Origin: Streptomyces sp. NBC_00704
GTDB lineage: Bacteria; Actinomycetota; Actinomycetes; Streptomycetales; Streptomycetaceae
Reading direction: 5' to 3'
Assembly: GCF_036226605.1 (NCBI RefSeq)
Contig: NZ_CP109000.1
Location: 6,816,501-6,880,500, forward strand
DNA: 64,000 nucleotides
Under the pieces are notes generated by a model. The model was not told the origin of the DNA and ran no database searches. It saw only the letters and a program-made list of their open reading frames with translations. Each line of letters opens with the position of its first letter. Position 1 is the stretch's first letter. The translations under genes and the position numbers were made by a program. Below, in pieces: positions 34,476 to 42,927 of this stretch.

Positions 34476-35198
34476 ATGACGACCGTAAGCATTCCCGCGG
34501 GCTGGCCCGCGACCGAGGAGGAGGCCCGCGCCGTCCAGGACGAGCTGCGGGCCGAAGTGGTGCTCGACCAGCCGGGACCGCCCCCCGGGACGGGACACGT
34601 GACCGGGGTCGACGTCGCCTACGACGACGAGCGGGACCTCGTCGCGGCGGCCGCCGTCGTCCTGGACGCGGCGAGCCTCGACGTCGTCGCCGAGGCGACC
34701 GCCGTCGGGCGGATCTCCTTCCCGTACGTCCCCGGCCTGCTCGCGTTCCGCGAGATCCCCACGGTGCTCGCCGCGCTGGAGGCGCTGCCCTGCCCGCCCG
34801 GCCTGGTCGTCTGCGACGGCTACGGGATCGCCCACCCGCGCCGCTTCGGGCTCGCCAGCCATCTCGGGGTCCTCACCGGCCTGCCCACGATCGGCGTCGC
34901 CAAGAACCCCTTCGCCTTCACCTACGACGACCCCGGCGCGCCGCGCGGATCGGCGTCCCCGCTGCTGGCCGGCGACGAGGAGGTGGGGCGGGCGCTGCGC
35001 ACCCGCGCGGGAGTGAAGCCCGTGTTCGTGTCCGTGGGCCACCGCGTCGGCCTGGCCGGCGCCTGCGCCCACACCCTGGCCCTCACCCCGCGCTTCCGCC
35101 TCCCGGAGACCACCCGCAGAGCGGACTCCCTGTGCCGCGAGGCGCTTCAGGAGGCGACGATCCGCCACCGGCCCACCTCGGCGCCCGCGGAGTCGTAG
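34476..35198 (+). CDS. nfi: Endonuclease V
   Basis: 240 residues. The family blocks are all seen: GVDVAYDD (catalytic Asp), FPYVPGLLAFRE (wedge and Glu), VVCDGYGIAHPRRFGLASHLGV (Asp; position about residues 109-130) and VFVSVGHRVGL near the end. It cuts the second phosphodiester 3' of deoxyinosine and related lesions. The 3' end runs past, and antisense to, the end of a small gene on the other strand (35147-35198 shared). Confidence 0.93.
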   Translation: MTTVSIPAGWPATEEEARAVQDELRAEVVLDQPGPPPGTGHVTGVDVAYDDERDLVAAAAVVLDAASLDVVAEATAVGRISFPYVPGLLAFREIPTVLAALEALPCPPGLVVCDGYGIAHPRRFGLASHLGVLTGLPTIGVAKNPFAFTYDDPGAPRGSASPLLAGDEEVGRALRTRAGVKPVFVSVGHRVGLAGACAHTLALTPRFRLPETTRRADSLCREALQEATIRHRPTSAPAES

Positions 35199-35335
35199 AC
35201 GGCCGAGCCGTCCCCGGCCTCCAGGGCGTAGTGCTTCAGGTTGCCGCCCCAGTACCGCAGGACGCGCCCCAGCTCGCCCACCGGGTCCTGGGCCAACGCG
35301 CCCTCGTCGACGCTGACTTCGAGAACGAACTTCAT
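35147..35335 (-). CDS. 62-residue hypothetical protein, antisense-overlapping nfi
   Basis: Reads MKFVLEVSVDEGALAQDP and continues with LGRVLRYWGGNLKHYAL, ending WRIVAS. ATG 35335 has GGGGAG at good distance. The sequence is balanced and ordinary for a small folded alpha/beta protein, not a shadow-type composition; I do not know the family. Its last 52 bp overlap the end of the endonuclease V gene on the opposite strand. Confidence 0.75.
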   Translation of the reverse strand: MKFVLEVSVDEGALAQDPVGELGRVLRYWGGNLKHYALEAGDGSAVYDSAGAEVGRWRIVAS

Positions 35336-35740
35336 GCTGCTCCCCTTCTCGCCTCTGGCTTCTCCTCCGGTCGCCCGGTCGCCGTGGTCGGCTGCTTCAA
35401 TCGTTTCATTGAAGTGCTTGTGGGGACTTCGAGGCGGGTTCGCCGGACGTGACGCGGAAGAAGTCTCAAACGGGGGATGAGGGCGAGGGGCCGCCGACGC
35501 ACGACAGGGGAGCAGTGCCGGACTGTGCCGCGGCGCCGTCCGGCAGAAATCCCACGGACGCCGGACACCGGACGCCCGGACGCCGAACGGCCCGTGGATC
35601 CGAGCCCTCGTCAGAGATTCGTCAGAGATGCGGCAGAGCCCTCGTCCGAGCCGTCCGCACGCGGCGTGCGGCATCTGAGTACGGCGTCTGAGTACCCGTA
35701 CGGATGCCCGCACGCCCGTGCGATCGGCAGGCTGGGCCGC
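35336..35740. other. Intergenic region between two small genes
   Basis: No gene supported. Near the right end TCTGAGTAC occurs at 35674-35682 and 35687-35695, 13 bp apart, and CGTCAGAGAT is repeated around 35610-35630. These direct repeats lie just upstream of the small membrane-protein gene and may be promoter or regulator sites. Confidence 0.5.
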
Positions 35741-35887
35741 ATGACCACGCATCGCGCCCCGAAGCCCTTCGCCGACCCGGCCCGACCGGTCGAGCGTGCC
35801 GTGAACGCCGCTCTCGTCCTCGCCGTCCTGGCCGGGCTCGGCTGGATCGGCGGCATGATCTACACCCTCGTCCAGTGGCCGCTCTGA
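35741..35887 (+). CDS. 48-residue single-span membrane protein
   Basis: MTTHRAPKPFADPARPVERAV followed (described by position, residues about 22-45) by one membrane helix, AALVLAVLAGLGWIGG, and a short tail YTLVQWPL. ATG 35741 is the only sensible start. Small one-helix proteins of this form recur in Streptomyces and are unstudied. Promoter-like direct repeats are close upstream. Confidence 0.7.
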   Translation: MTTHRAPKPFADPARPVERAVNAALVLAVLAGLGWIGGMIYTLVQWPL

Positions 35888-35953
35888 GACGCCCACGAAG
35901 CGAGCGACGAGGGCGCCGGGGAGGCGCCGGGAGCGCGGTGGGCGCGGGGCCTC

Positions 35954-37126
35954 TCAGCGGCGTGCGACGACGCGGAAGCGGATGCCCGCCCGGGTCAGCC
36001 GCTCGGTCAGCGCGTCGCCCATCGCCACCGCGGTGGTGATCTGTCCCGCGGTCGGCGGGAGGGCGTCGCAGGCCAGGGCCAGCGCGGCCTCGGCGAACAT
36101 CTTCGCCGTCTCGTCGTAGCCGGGGTCGCCGCCCGCGACCTCGGTGTACACCCGGCGGCCCCCGCCCTCGCCGACGAAGCGGACCGAGAACCAGCTGCGC
36201 GCCCGCTTCTGCGCGCTCGGCCCCTCGCCCGGCTTGAGCCGGCCGGACAGCCAGCGCCGGGCCGGCGGCAGCTGGGCCGCGGCGGCCAGCGCGCCCACGG
36301 CCGCGACGCCGCCCACGGCGACCGGGAGCCGTCGCACCGCCGCGTAGTGGCGGTAGCGGAAGTCGGGGCCGTAGCGCGGGAGCGCCCGCGCCGACCGGAG
36401 CACGATCTGCGGGTCGACGGTCGGCAGCGGCAGGGCCCAGGCGCCGACCTCGGGGGCGAACCGGGGCGCGCCCACCGGTGCGGTGGCCCGCCGGCCCACC
36501 AGCCGCGGTTCGTGGCGTCGCCGGTCCCGTGCGGCGGCCGCCATCTGCCGGCCGCGCGCGAACTGGCCGAGCGCGGAGGCGAAGGTGCCGCCCGAGAAGG
36601 AGGCGTCGGCGGTCACGAAGCCGTCCACCGTCAGCGGCACGCCCTCGGGCAGCTGGCGAACGGTGAAGTACGCGCCGAGGTCGTGCGGGACCGAGTCGAA
36701 GCCGCACGCGTGGAGCAGCCGGGCTCCGGTCTCCCGCGCGCGTGCGTCGTGCCGCACGTACATCAGGTCCACGAACTCCGGCTCGCCGGTGAGGTCGAGG
36801 TAGTCGGCGCCGGTGTCCGCGCAGGCGGCCACCAGTTCCTCGCCGTAGCGCACGTAGGGGCCCACGGTCGTGGCCACCACGCGCGCGTGTTCCGCGAGGG
36901 CGCGCAGTGACGCCGGGTCCGAGACGTCCGCCCGCAGCACCCCGACGTCCACGCCGAGCCGTTCGCGCAGCCGCCGCAGTTTCGTCTCGTCCCGTCCGGC
37001 GACCGCCCAGCGGACGTCGGAGGGCGCGTGCGCGGCGAGGTACTCCGCGGTGAGCGTCCCGACGAAGCCGGTGGCCCCGAAGAGCACGATGTCGTACGGA
37101 CGGTCCGACCTTTTCAGCCTGCTCAT
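35954..37126 (-). CDS. Saccharopine-dehydrogenase-like NAD(P)-binding protein (trans-acting enoyl reductase family)
   Basis: 390 residues. Starts with a Rossmann motif, DIVLFGATGFVGTLTAEYLA, then VGPYVRYGEELVAACADTGADYLDLTGE (about residues 88-115) as in saccharopine-dehydrogenase-like proteins. The family includes the mycobacterial trans-acting enoyl reductases that act with polyketide synthases, and many uncharacterised oxidoreductases. A hydrophobic segment (LPVAVGGVAAVGALAAAAQLPP) in the C-terminal half may touch the membrane. Divergent from the fatty-acid operon, 183 bp apart. Confidence 0.82.
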   Translation of the reverse strand: MSRLKRSDRPYDIVLFGATGFVGTLTAEYLAAHAPSDVRWAVAGRDETKLRRLRERLGVDVGVLRADVSDPASLRALAEHARVVATTVGPYVRYGEELVAACADTGADYLDLTGEPEFVDLMYVRHDARARETGARLLHACGFDSVPHDLGAYFTVRQLPEGVPLTVDGFVTADASFSGGTFASALGQFARGRQMAAAARDRRRHEPRLVGRRATAPVGAPRFAPEVGAWALPLPTVDPQIVLRSARALPRYGPDFRYRHYAAVRRLPVAVGGVAAVGALAAAAQLPPARRWLSGRLKPGEGPSAQKRARSWFSVRFVGEGGGRRVYTEVAGGDPGYDETAKMFAEAALALACDALPPTAGQITTAVAMGDALTERLTRAGIRFRVVARR

Positions 37127-37273
37127 GACACCCCTTTGCCGTGCAGCCCGCGCCGCTGTCGGTGGCTGAGGCTAGCGTGAGGAGTGCGGAGCCCGACGGC
37201 AGGTGTCCCCAAAGTGTCCAAGCGCTTGCTCGGTCTGCTCTTGTGTCCGCTCCGCCGCGTTCATAGCATCACT

Positions 37274-37298
37274 GGTGTTACATCGGTTGTGTCACAGC
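37274..37298 (-). promoter_or_regulatory. MerR-type operator upstream of the CoA-transferase/fad operon
   Basis: On the minus strand: GCTGTGACAC, six bases (AACCGA), then TGTAACACC. The same arrangement, GCTGTGACAC-N6-TGTGAAACC, stands 13 bp upstream of the MerR gene at 42709-42733. It ends 12 bp before the operon ATG. The near-identity of two sites at the two relevant promoters is strong evidence for one regulator. Confidence 0.7.
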
Positions 37299-37309
37299 AA
37301 GGGGGCTGG

Positions 37310-38530
37310 ATGACGACGGCACGGACGGCCGGGCAGGGCCCGCTGACGGGCGTGCGCGTGGTGGAGCTCGCCGGGATCGGCCCCGGCCCCTTCGCCGGCA
37401 TGCTGCTGGCCGACCTGGGCGCCGACGTCGTCCGCGTGGACCGCCCCGGCGGAGCCTCCCTCGCCATCGACCCGGCCCTGGACGTCACCAACCGCAACAA
37501 GCGCTCGGTGATCGTCGACCTGAAGGCGCCGGACGGCCCCGCGCGCGTCCTGGACCTCGCCTCCCGCGCCGACGTCCTCATCGAGGGCAACCGGCCGGGC
37601 GTGGCCGAGCGCCTGGGCGTCGGACCCGCCGACTGCCACGCCCGCAACCCCCGACTGGTCTACGGCCGGATGACCGGCTGGGGCCAGCAGGGCCCGCTCG
37701 CCCAGCGCGCGGGCCACGACGTGTCCTACATCGCCCTCACCGGCGCCCTCGGCATGATCGGCGCCCCCGGCCAGCCGCCGCCCGTTCCCGCCAACCTGCT
37801 CGGCGACTACGCGGGCGGCTCCCTGTACCTCGTGGTCGGCGTCCTCGCGGCCCTGCACCACGCGCGCGAGAGCGGCGCCGGCCAGGTCGTCGACGCGGCC
37901 ATCGTCGACGGCGTCGCCCACCTCTCCGCGATGATCCACGGCATGCTCGCGGCCGGCGGCTGGCAGGACCGGCGCGGCGCCAACCTCCTCGACGGCGGCT
38001 GCCCGTACTACGGGACGTACGAGACCGCCGACGGCGGCCACATGGCGGTCGGCGCGCTGGAGCCGCAGTTCTACGACGAGTTCGTCGGCCTGCTGGGTCT
38101 CGGGGACGTCCGCGACGCCCGCAGGGACTGGACGCGCTGGGGCGAGCTGCGCGAGGCCGTCGCCGCCCGTTTCCGGGCCCGCACCCGCGACGAGTGGACG
38201 GCCGTCTTCGACGGCTCCGACGCCTGCGTGGCGCCCGTGCTGTCGCTGCGCGAGGCCCCGCACCACCCGCACCTCGCGGCCCGGGGCACCTTCACCGACC
38301 ACGGCGGCATCACCCAGCCGGCCCCCGCGCCCCGGTTCTCCGCGACGCCCACGGCCGTCCGCACCGGGCCGGCCCTGCCCGGCGCCCACACCCGCGAGAT
38401 CGCCCGCGACTGGGACGCCCCGGGGCTCGTGACGGACCCCGAGCAGCCCTTCCCGAACACCGCGTCCCCGAACACCGCGTCCCCGGGCGGCCGACCCCGC
38501 CCGGCCGGCCCACCCTCCCGAAAGGCCTGA
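37310..38530 (+). CDS. CaiB/BaiF-type CoA-transferase / alpha-methylacyl-CoA racemase
   Basis: 406 residues of CoA-transferase family III: TGVRVVELAGIGPGPFAGM, LLADLGADVVRVDRPGG, and the catalytic Asp in RAGHDVSYIALTGALG. The length and N-terminus fit alpha-methylacyl-CoA racemase or a fatty-acyl CoA-transferase. First gene of an operon with fadA (3 bp gap) and fadB, so it likely prepares branched or unusual acyl-CoAs for beta-oxidation. ATG 37310 preceded by AGGGGG. The last 30 residues are a low-complexity NTASPNTASPGG tail. Confidence 0.88.
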   Translation: MTTARTAGQGPLTGVRVVELAGIGPGPFAGMLLADLGADVVRVDRPGGASLAIDPALDVTNRNKRSVIVDLKAPDGPARVLDLASRADVLIEGNRPGVAERLGVGPADCHARNPRLVYGRMTGWGQQGPLAQRAGHDVSYIALTGALGMIGAPGQPPPVPANLLGDYAGGSLYLVVGVLAALHHARESGAGQVVDAAIVDGVAHLSAMIHGMLAAGGWQDRRGANLLDGGCPYYGTYETADGGHMAVGALEPQFYDEFVGLLGLGDVRDARRDWTRWGELREAVAARFRARTRDEWTAVFDGSDACVAPVLSLREAPHHPHLAARGTFTDHGGITQPAPAPRFSATPTAVRTGPALPGAHTREIARDWDAPGLVTDPEQPFPNTASPNTASPGGRPRPAGPPSRKA

Positions 38531-38533
38531 CCT

Positions 38534-39748
38534 GTGAGCACCGAAGCGTACGTGTACGACGCGATCCGCACCCCGCGCGGACGCGGCAAGGCGAACGGCG
38601 CCCTGCACGGCACGAAGCCCATCGACCTCGTCGTCGGCCTCATCCACGAGCTCCGCGACCGCTTCCCCGGCCTCGACCCGGCCGCCGTCGACGACATCGT
38701 GCTCGGCGTGGTCGGACCCGTGGGCGACCAGGGCTCCGACATCGCGCGCATCGCCGCCCTCGCGGCCGGCCTGCCGGACACCGTGGCGGGCGTGCAGGAG
38801 AACCGCTTCTGCGCCTCGGGCCTGGAAGCGGTCAACCTGGCCGCGATGAAGGTCCGTTCGGGCTGGGAGGACCTGGTCCTCGCGGGCGGCGTGGAGTCGA
38901 TGTCCCGGGTGCCGATGGCCTCGGACGGCGGCGCCTGGTTCAACGACCCCATGACCAACCTGGCCGTGAACTTCGTGCCGCAGGGCATCGGCGCCGACCT
39001 CATCGCCACCATCGAGGGCTTCTCCCGCCGGGACGTCGACGAGTACGCGGCCCTGTCGCAGGAGCGGGCGGCGACGGCCTGGAAGGAAGGGCGCTTCGAC
39101 CGCTCGGTCGTCCCGGTGAAGGACCGCGCCGGCCTGGTCGTCCTCGACCACGACGAGCACCCGCGCCCCGGCACCACCGCCGACTCCCTCGGCAAGCTCA
39201 AGCCGTCCTTCGCCGACATCGGCGAACTGGGCGGCTTCGACGCGGTGGCGCTCCAGAAGTACCACTGGGTGGAGAAGATCGACCACGTCCACCACGCGGG
39301 CAACTCCTCCGGCATCGTCGACGGCGCGTCCCTGGTCGCCGTCGGCAGCAAGGAGGTCGGCGAGCGTTACGGGCTCACCCCCCGCGCGCGGATCGTCTCC
39401 GCGGCCGTCTCCGGCTCCGAGCCGACGATCATGCTCACCGGTCCCGCGCCCGCCACCCGCAAGGCCCTGGCGAAGGGGGGCCTGACCATCGACGACATCG
39501 ACCTCGTCGAGATCAACGAGGCGTTCGCGGCCGTCGTCCTGCGCTTCGTCAGGGACATGGGCCTCTCCCTGGACAAGGTGAACGTCAACGGCGGGGCGAT
39601 CGCGCTGGGCCACCCCCTCGGCGCCACCGGCGCGATGATCCTCGGCACCCTCGTCGACGAGCTGGAACGCCAGGACAAGCGCTACGGCCTGGCCACCCTC
39701 TGCGTCGGCGGCGGCATGGGCATCGCCACCGTCGTCGAACGCCTCTGA
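38534..39748 (+). CDS. fadA: Acetyl-CoA acyltransferase (thiolase)
   Basis: 404 residues. Nucleophile Cys at about residue 93 in ENRFCASGLEA, catalytic His in ALGHPLGATG preceded by NVNGGAI, and the second Cys in TLCVGGGMG. It cleaves 3-ketoacyl-CoA in beta-oxidation. GTG 38534 lies 3 bp after the CoA-transferase stop. It is the only complete thiolase in the window and could in principle replace the lost PcaF activity on 3-oxoadipyl-CoA; that is inference. Confidence 0.93.
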   Translation: MSTEAYVYDAIRTPRGRGKANGALHGTKPIDLVVGLIHELRDRFPGLDPAAVDDIVLGVVGPVGDQGSDIARIAALAAGLPDTVAGVQENRFCASGLEAVNLAAMKVRSGWEDLVLAGGVESMSRVPMASDGGAWFNDPMTNLAVNFVPQGIGADLIATIEGFSRRDVDEYAALSQERAATAWKEGRFDRSVVPVKDRAGLVVLDHDEHPRPGTTADSLGKLKPSFADIGELGGFDAVALQKYHWVEKIDHVHHAGNSSGIVDGASLVAVGSKEVGERYGLTPRARIVSAAVSGSEPTIMLTGPAPATRKALAKGGLTIDDIDLVEINEAFAAVVLRFVRDMGLSLDKVNVNGGAIALGHPLGATGAMILGTLVDELERQDKRYGLATLCVGGGMGIATVVERL

Positions 39749-39790
39749 CCATCCCAGCGCAACCCCGCCGACTTCTCCGGAGACCCCCTC

Positions 39791-41968
39791 ATGACACAGA
39801 GCACCGCCATCCGCTGGGAACAGGACCGCACCGGCCTCGTCACCCTCGTCCTCGACGACCCCGACCAGTCCGCGAACACCATGAACGCGGCCTTCCGCGC
39901 CTCCCTCGCCGCCGTCGCCGACCGGCTGGAGGCCGAGAAGGACTCCGTCCGGGGCGTCATCCTCACCTCCGCCAAGAAGACCTTCTTCGCCGGCGGCGAC
40001 CTGCGCGACCTGATCCGCGTCACCCCCGACACCGCCCGCGAGCTCTTCGAGGGCGGACTGGAGATCAAGCGCCACCTCCGCCGCATCGAGACCCTCGGCA
40101 AGCCCGTCGTCGCCGCCCTGAACGGCGCGGCCCTCGGCGGTGGCTTCGAGCTCGCCCTCGCCTGCCACCACCGGGTCGCCCTGGACGCCCCCGGCTCGAA
40201 GATCGGCTGCCCCGAGGTCACCCTGGGCCTCCTGCCCGGAGGCGGCGGCGTCGTGCGCACCGTGCGCCTGCTGGGCATCACCGACGCCCTGCTCAAGGTC
40301 CTCCTCAAGGGCAACCAGTACAGCCCCCGCCAGGCCCTGGAGAACGGCCTCATCCACGAGGTCGCCGCGACGCACGAGGACATGCTCGCCAAGGCCCGCG
40401 CGTTCGTCGACGCCCACCCCGAGTCGCGGCAGCCCTGGGACGAGCCGGGCCACCGCATCCCCGGCGGCACCCCGTCGAACCCGCGCTTCGCCGCCAACCT
40501 GCCCGCCTTCCCGGCCAGTCTGCGCAAGGAGACCAACGGCGCCCCCTACCCGGCGCCGCGCGCCATCCTCGCCGCGGCCGTCGAGGGCGCCCAGGTCGAC
40601 TTCGACACCGCGCAGGTCATCGAGGCCCGCTACTTCGTCGAGCTGGCCGCCGGACAGACGTCGAAGAACATGATCCAGGCGTTCTTCTTCGACCTCCAGT
40701 CCGTCAACTCCGGCGTGAGCCGCCCCAAGGGCGTCGAGCCCCGCACGGTCCGCAGGGCCGCAGTCCTGGGCGCCGGCATGATGGGCGCGGGCATCGCCTA
40801 CGCGTGCGCCCGCGCCGGCATCGACGTCGTCCTGAAGGACGTCTCCCTGGAGGCCGCCGTCAAGGGCAAGGGCTACTCCGAGAAGCTCTGCGACAAGGCC
40901 GTCGCCCGGGGCCGCACCACCCGCGAGAAGGCCGAGGCGCTGCTCGCCCGCATCACTCCCACCGCGGACCCCGCCGACCTGGCCGGCTGCGACGCGGTCA
41001 TCGAGGCCGTCTTCGAGGACACCGCCCTCAAGCACAAGGTCTTCCAGGAGATCGAGCACGTCGTGGCCCCCGACGCCCTGCTGTGCTCCAACACCTCCAC
41101 GCTGCCCATCACCGCGCTGGCCGAGGGCGTCGAGCGTCAGGGCGACTTCGTCGGCCTGCACTTCTTCTCGCCCGTCGACAAGATGCCCCTCGTCGAGATC
41201 ATCAAGGGCGCCCGCACCGGCGACGAGGCGCTCGCGCGCGCCTTCGACCTGGTCCGGCAGATCAAAAAGACCCCGATCGTCGTCAACGACTCGCGCGGCT
41301 TCTTCACCTCCCGGGTGATCGGCCACTTCATCAACGAGGGCGTCGCCATGGTCGGCGAGGGCATCGAGCCCGCCTCCGTGGAACAGGCGGCCGCGCAGGC
41401 CGGCTACCCGGCCAAGGTGCTCTCCCTGATGGACGAGTTGACACTCACCCTGCCGCAGAAGATCCGCCGGGAGTCGAGGCGGGCCGTCGAGGAGGCCGGC
41501 GGGACCTGGGTCGCGCACCCCGCCGAGGCCGTCGTCGACCGCATGGTCGACGAGTTCGGGCGCCCCGGACGCAGCGGGGGAGCGGGCTTCTACGAGTACA
41601 CCGAGGACGGCAAGAGGGCCGGACTGTGGCCGGGGCTGCGCGAGCACTTCACGCGCGCGGACGCCGCGATCCCGTTCGAGGACATGCAGGAGCGCATGCT
41701 GTTCTCCGAGGCCCTCGACACCGTCAGGCTCTTGGAGGAAGGCGTCCTGACCTCGGTCGCCGACGCCAACATCGGCTCCCTGTTCGGCATCGGCTTCCCC
41801 GGCTGGACCGGCGGCGTCCTCCAGTACGTCAACGGCTACGAGGGCGGGCTCCCCGGCTTCGTGGCACGCGCGCGGGAACTCGCCGAGCGCTACGGCGACC
41901 GCTTCACCCCGCCCGCGCTGCTGGTGGCCAAGGCGGAGAACGGTGAGACGTTCATCGACGCGCGCTGA
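39791..41968 (+). CDS. fadB: Fatty-acid oxidation multienzyme: enoyl-CoA hydratase / 3-hydroxyacyl-CoA dehydrogenase
   Basis: 725 residues. The N-terminal crotonase domain has NGAALGGGFELALACHHRV and the catalytic-type Glu in GCPEVTLGLLPGGGG. The dehydrogenase starts at about residue 320 with VLGAGMMGAGIAYACARAG (NAD site) and has LHFFSPVDKMPLVEII. The C-terminal HAD_C domain ends in GWTGGVLQYVNGYEGG. It performs two consecutive beta-oxidation steps, in complex with FadA. Last gene of the operon; a hairpin lies just after it inside the 3' end of the MerR gene. Confidence 0.95.
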   Translation: MTQSTAIRWEQDRTGLVTLVLDDPDQSANTMNAAFRASLAAVADRLEAEKDSVRGVILTSAKKTFFAGGDLRDLIRVTPDTARELFEGGLEIKRHLRRIETLGKPVVAALNGAALGGGFELALACHHRVALDAPGSKIGCPEVTLGLLPGGGGVVRTVRLLGITDALLKVLLKGNQYSPRQALENGLIHEVAATHEDMLAKARAFVDAHPESRQPWDEPGHRIPGGTPSNPRFAANLPAFPASLRKETNGAPYPAPRAILAAAVEGAQVDFDTAQVIEARYFVELAAGQTSKNMIQAFFFDLQSVNSGVSRPKGVEPRTVRRAAVLGAGMMGAGIAYACARAGIDVVLKDVSLEAAVKGKGYSEKLCDKAVARGRTTREKAEALLARITPTADPADLAGCDAVIEAVFEDTALKHKVFQEIEHVVAPDALLCSNTSTLPITALAEGVERQGDFVGLHFFSPVDKMPLVEIIKGARTGDEALARAFDLVRQIKKTPIVVNDSRGFFTSRVIGHFINEGVAMVGEGIEPASVEQAAAQAGYPAKVLSLMDELTLTLPQKIRRESRRAVEEAGGTWVAHPAEAVVDRMVDEFGRPGRSGGAGFYEYTEDGKRAGLWPGLREHFTRADAAIPFEDMQERMLFSEALDTVRLLEEGVLTSVADANIGSLFGIGFPGWTGGVLQYVNGYEGGLPGFVARARELAERYGDRFTPPALLVAKAENGETFIDAR

Positions 41969-41981
41969 ACCACCGGCAGTG

Positions 41982-42695
41982 TCAGGGGGAGCCGTCGGAC
42001 GGCGGCTCCCCGAGCCACTCCCGCAGCTCCTCGGTGAGCGAGCGCTGGAACGCCGTCAGCAGGGCCTGCACGACCAGGGGCTGCATGTGCGCCGACAGTG
42101 AGCGCACCGCCCGCGCGTCGCGCTCGGGCACCTCCTCGCGCAGCAGCCGCGACAGCTCGTGGGCCGCCGCGCGCGCGTGGTCGAGGAGGACGGTGCGCGC
42201 GGCGCGGATCGACTCCTGCGACAGCGGCACGTCCAGGAGCCGCACGCCGAGGCGCAGCAGGCCGGGGTCGACCCCGTACCCGTCCTCCTCGCGGCGTACG
42301 ACGTTCATCGCGACGAGGCGGTCCACGTCCTCCTCGGCGAGCGCACGCCCCGCCCTGCGCTCCAGCTCCTGCCGTGACACCGTCTCCACCGCGTCCGGCG
42401 CCCAGGACGCCACCACGGCCCGGTGCACGGCGAGGTCACGGGCGTCGAGACCGGGCGGCAGCCGGTCCAGGTACCGCTCGATCGCCGCCAGGGTCAGTCC
42501 CTGCTCGCGCAACTCCTCGATCAGCGCGAGACGGGCGAGATGCCCGGAGCCGTAGCGGCCCACCCGGCGCGCGCCGATGACCGGCGGCGGCAGCAGCCCC
42601 TTGGTGGAGTAGAAGCGCACGGTCCGCACCGTGACCCCCGCCCGCGCGGCCAGCTCGTCGACCGTGAGGGCCGGCTCCTCGGTCTCGATCGTCAT
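41982..42695 (-). CDS. MerR-family regulator, probably of the adjacent fad operon
   Basis: 237 residues. N-terminal MerR helix-turn-helix LTVDELAARAGVTVRTVRFYSTKGLLPPP with the usual wing (GARRVGRYGSGHLARL), then a helical domain, no Cys cluster for metal. ATG 42695 (MTIETEEPALT). Convergent with fadB, 13 bp between stops. A motif 13 bp upstream of its start is almost the same as one just before the CoA-transferase gene, so I infer it controls that operon and itself, perhaps sensing an acyl-CoA. Confidence 0.9.
   Translation of the reverse strand: MTIETEEPALTVDELAARAGVTVRTVRFYSTKGLLPPPVIGARRVGRYGSGHLARLALIEELREQGLTLAAIERYLDRLPPGLDARDLAVHRAVVASWAPDAVETVSRQELERRAGRALAEEDVDRLVAMNVVRREEDGYGVDPGLLRLGVRLLDVPLSQESIRAARTVLLDHARAAAHELSRLLREEVPERDARAVRSLSAHMQPLVVQALLTAFQRSLTEELREWLGEPPSDGSP
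41986..42011. terminator. Hairpin at the fadB / MerR convergent junction
   Basis: GGGGAGCCG (41986-41994) and CGGCTCCCC (42003-42011) are exact complements around an 8-base loop. It starts 17 bp after the fadB stop and overlaps the end of the MerR gene. Confidence 0.6.
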
Positions 42696-42708
42696 GTGCA
42701 GCAGTATC

Positions 42709-42733
42709 GCTGTGACACCGGTGCTGTGAAACC
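42709..42733 (+). promoter_or_regulatory. MerR-type operator upstream of the MerR gene
   Basis: GCTGTGACAC, six bases (CGGTGC), TGTGAAACC on the plus strand; the partner of the site at 37274-37298. TGTGACAC and TGTGAAAC form a direct repeat with a 14-bp period in both sites. Confidence 0.7.
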
Positions 42734-42927
42734 CGGGGCGGGGGAGTGCGGAGCAGCGGTGAGGGTCCTGTGAGAAGCGACGCCGTGTGACGTCGGCCAC
42801 CGCATGGTCGCCCGGCGTCCTGGGAAGGTGCGGTGCTGGTCTGTGCCCCTGTCCGGGGGCCGCGGGCCACGACCGTACGGAAACCCGGGCGTACCAGGCC
42901 CGGGCGCACCAGAGAGTGGAACCACCC

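Noticed and set aside
38450..38500. Duplicated CCGAACACCGCGTCC block at the end of the CoA-transferase gene
   Set aside because: It encodes a short NTASPNTASP tail in frame; simple slippage in a coding tail, not a regulatory repeat.
37292..41647. 1,451-codon open frame antisense to the CoA-transferase/fadA/fadB operon
   Set aside because: Long antisense frames are expected in GC-rich DNA; the translation is Gly/Ala/Val/Asp-rich without family motifs, while the plus strand holds three clear beta-oxidation genes.
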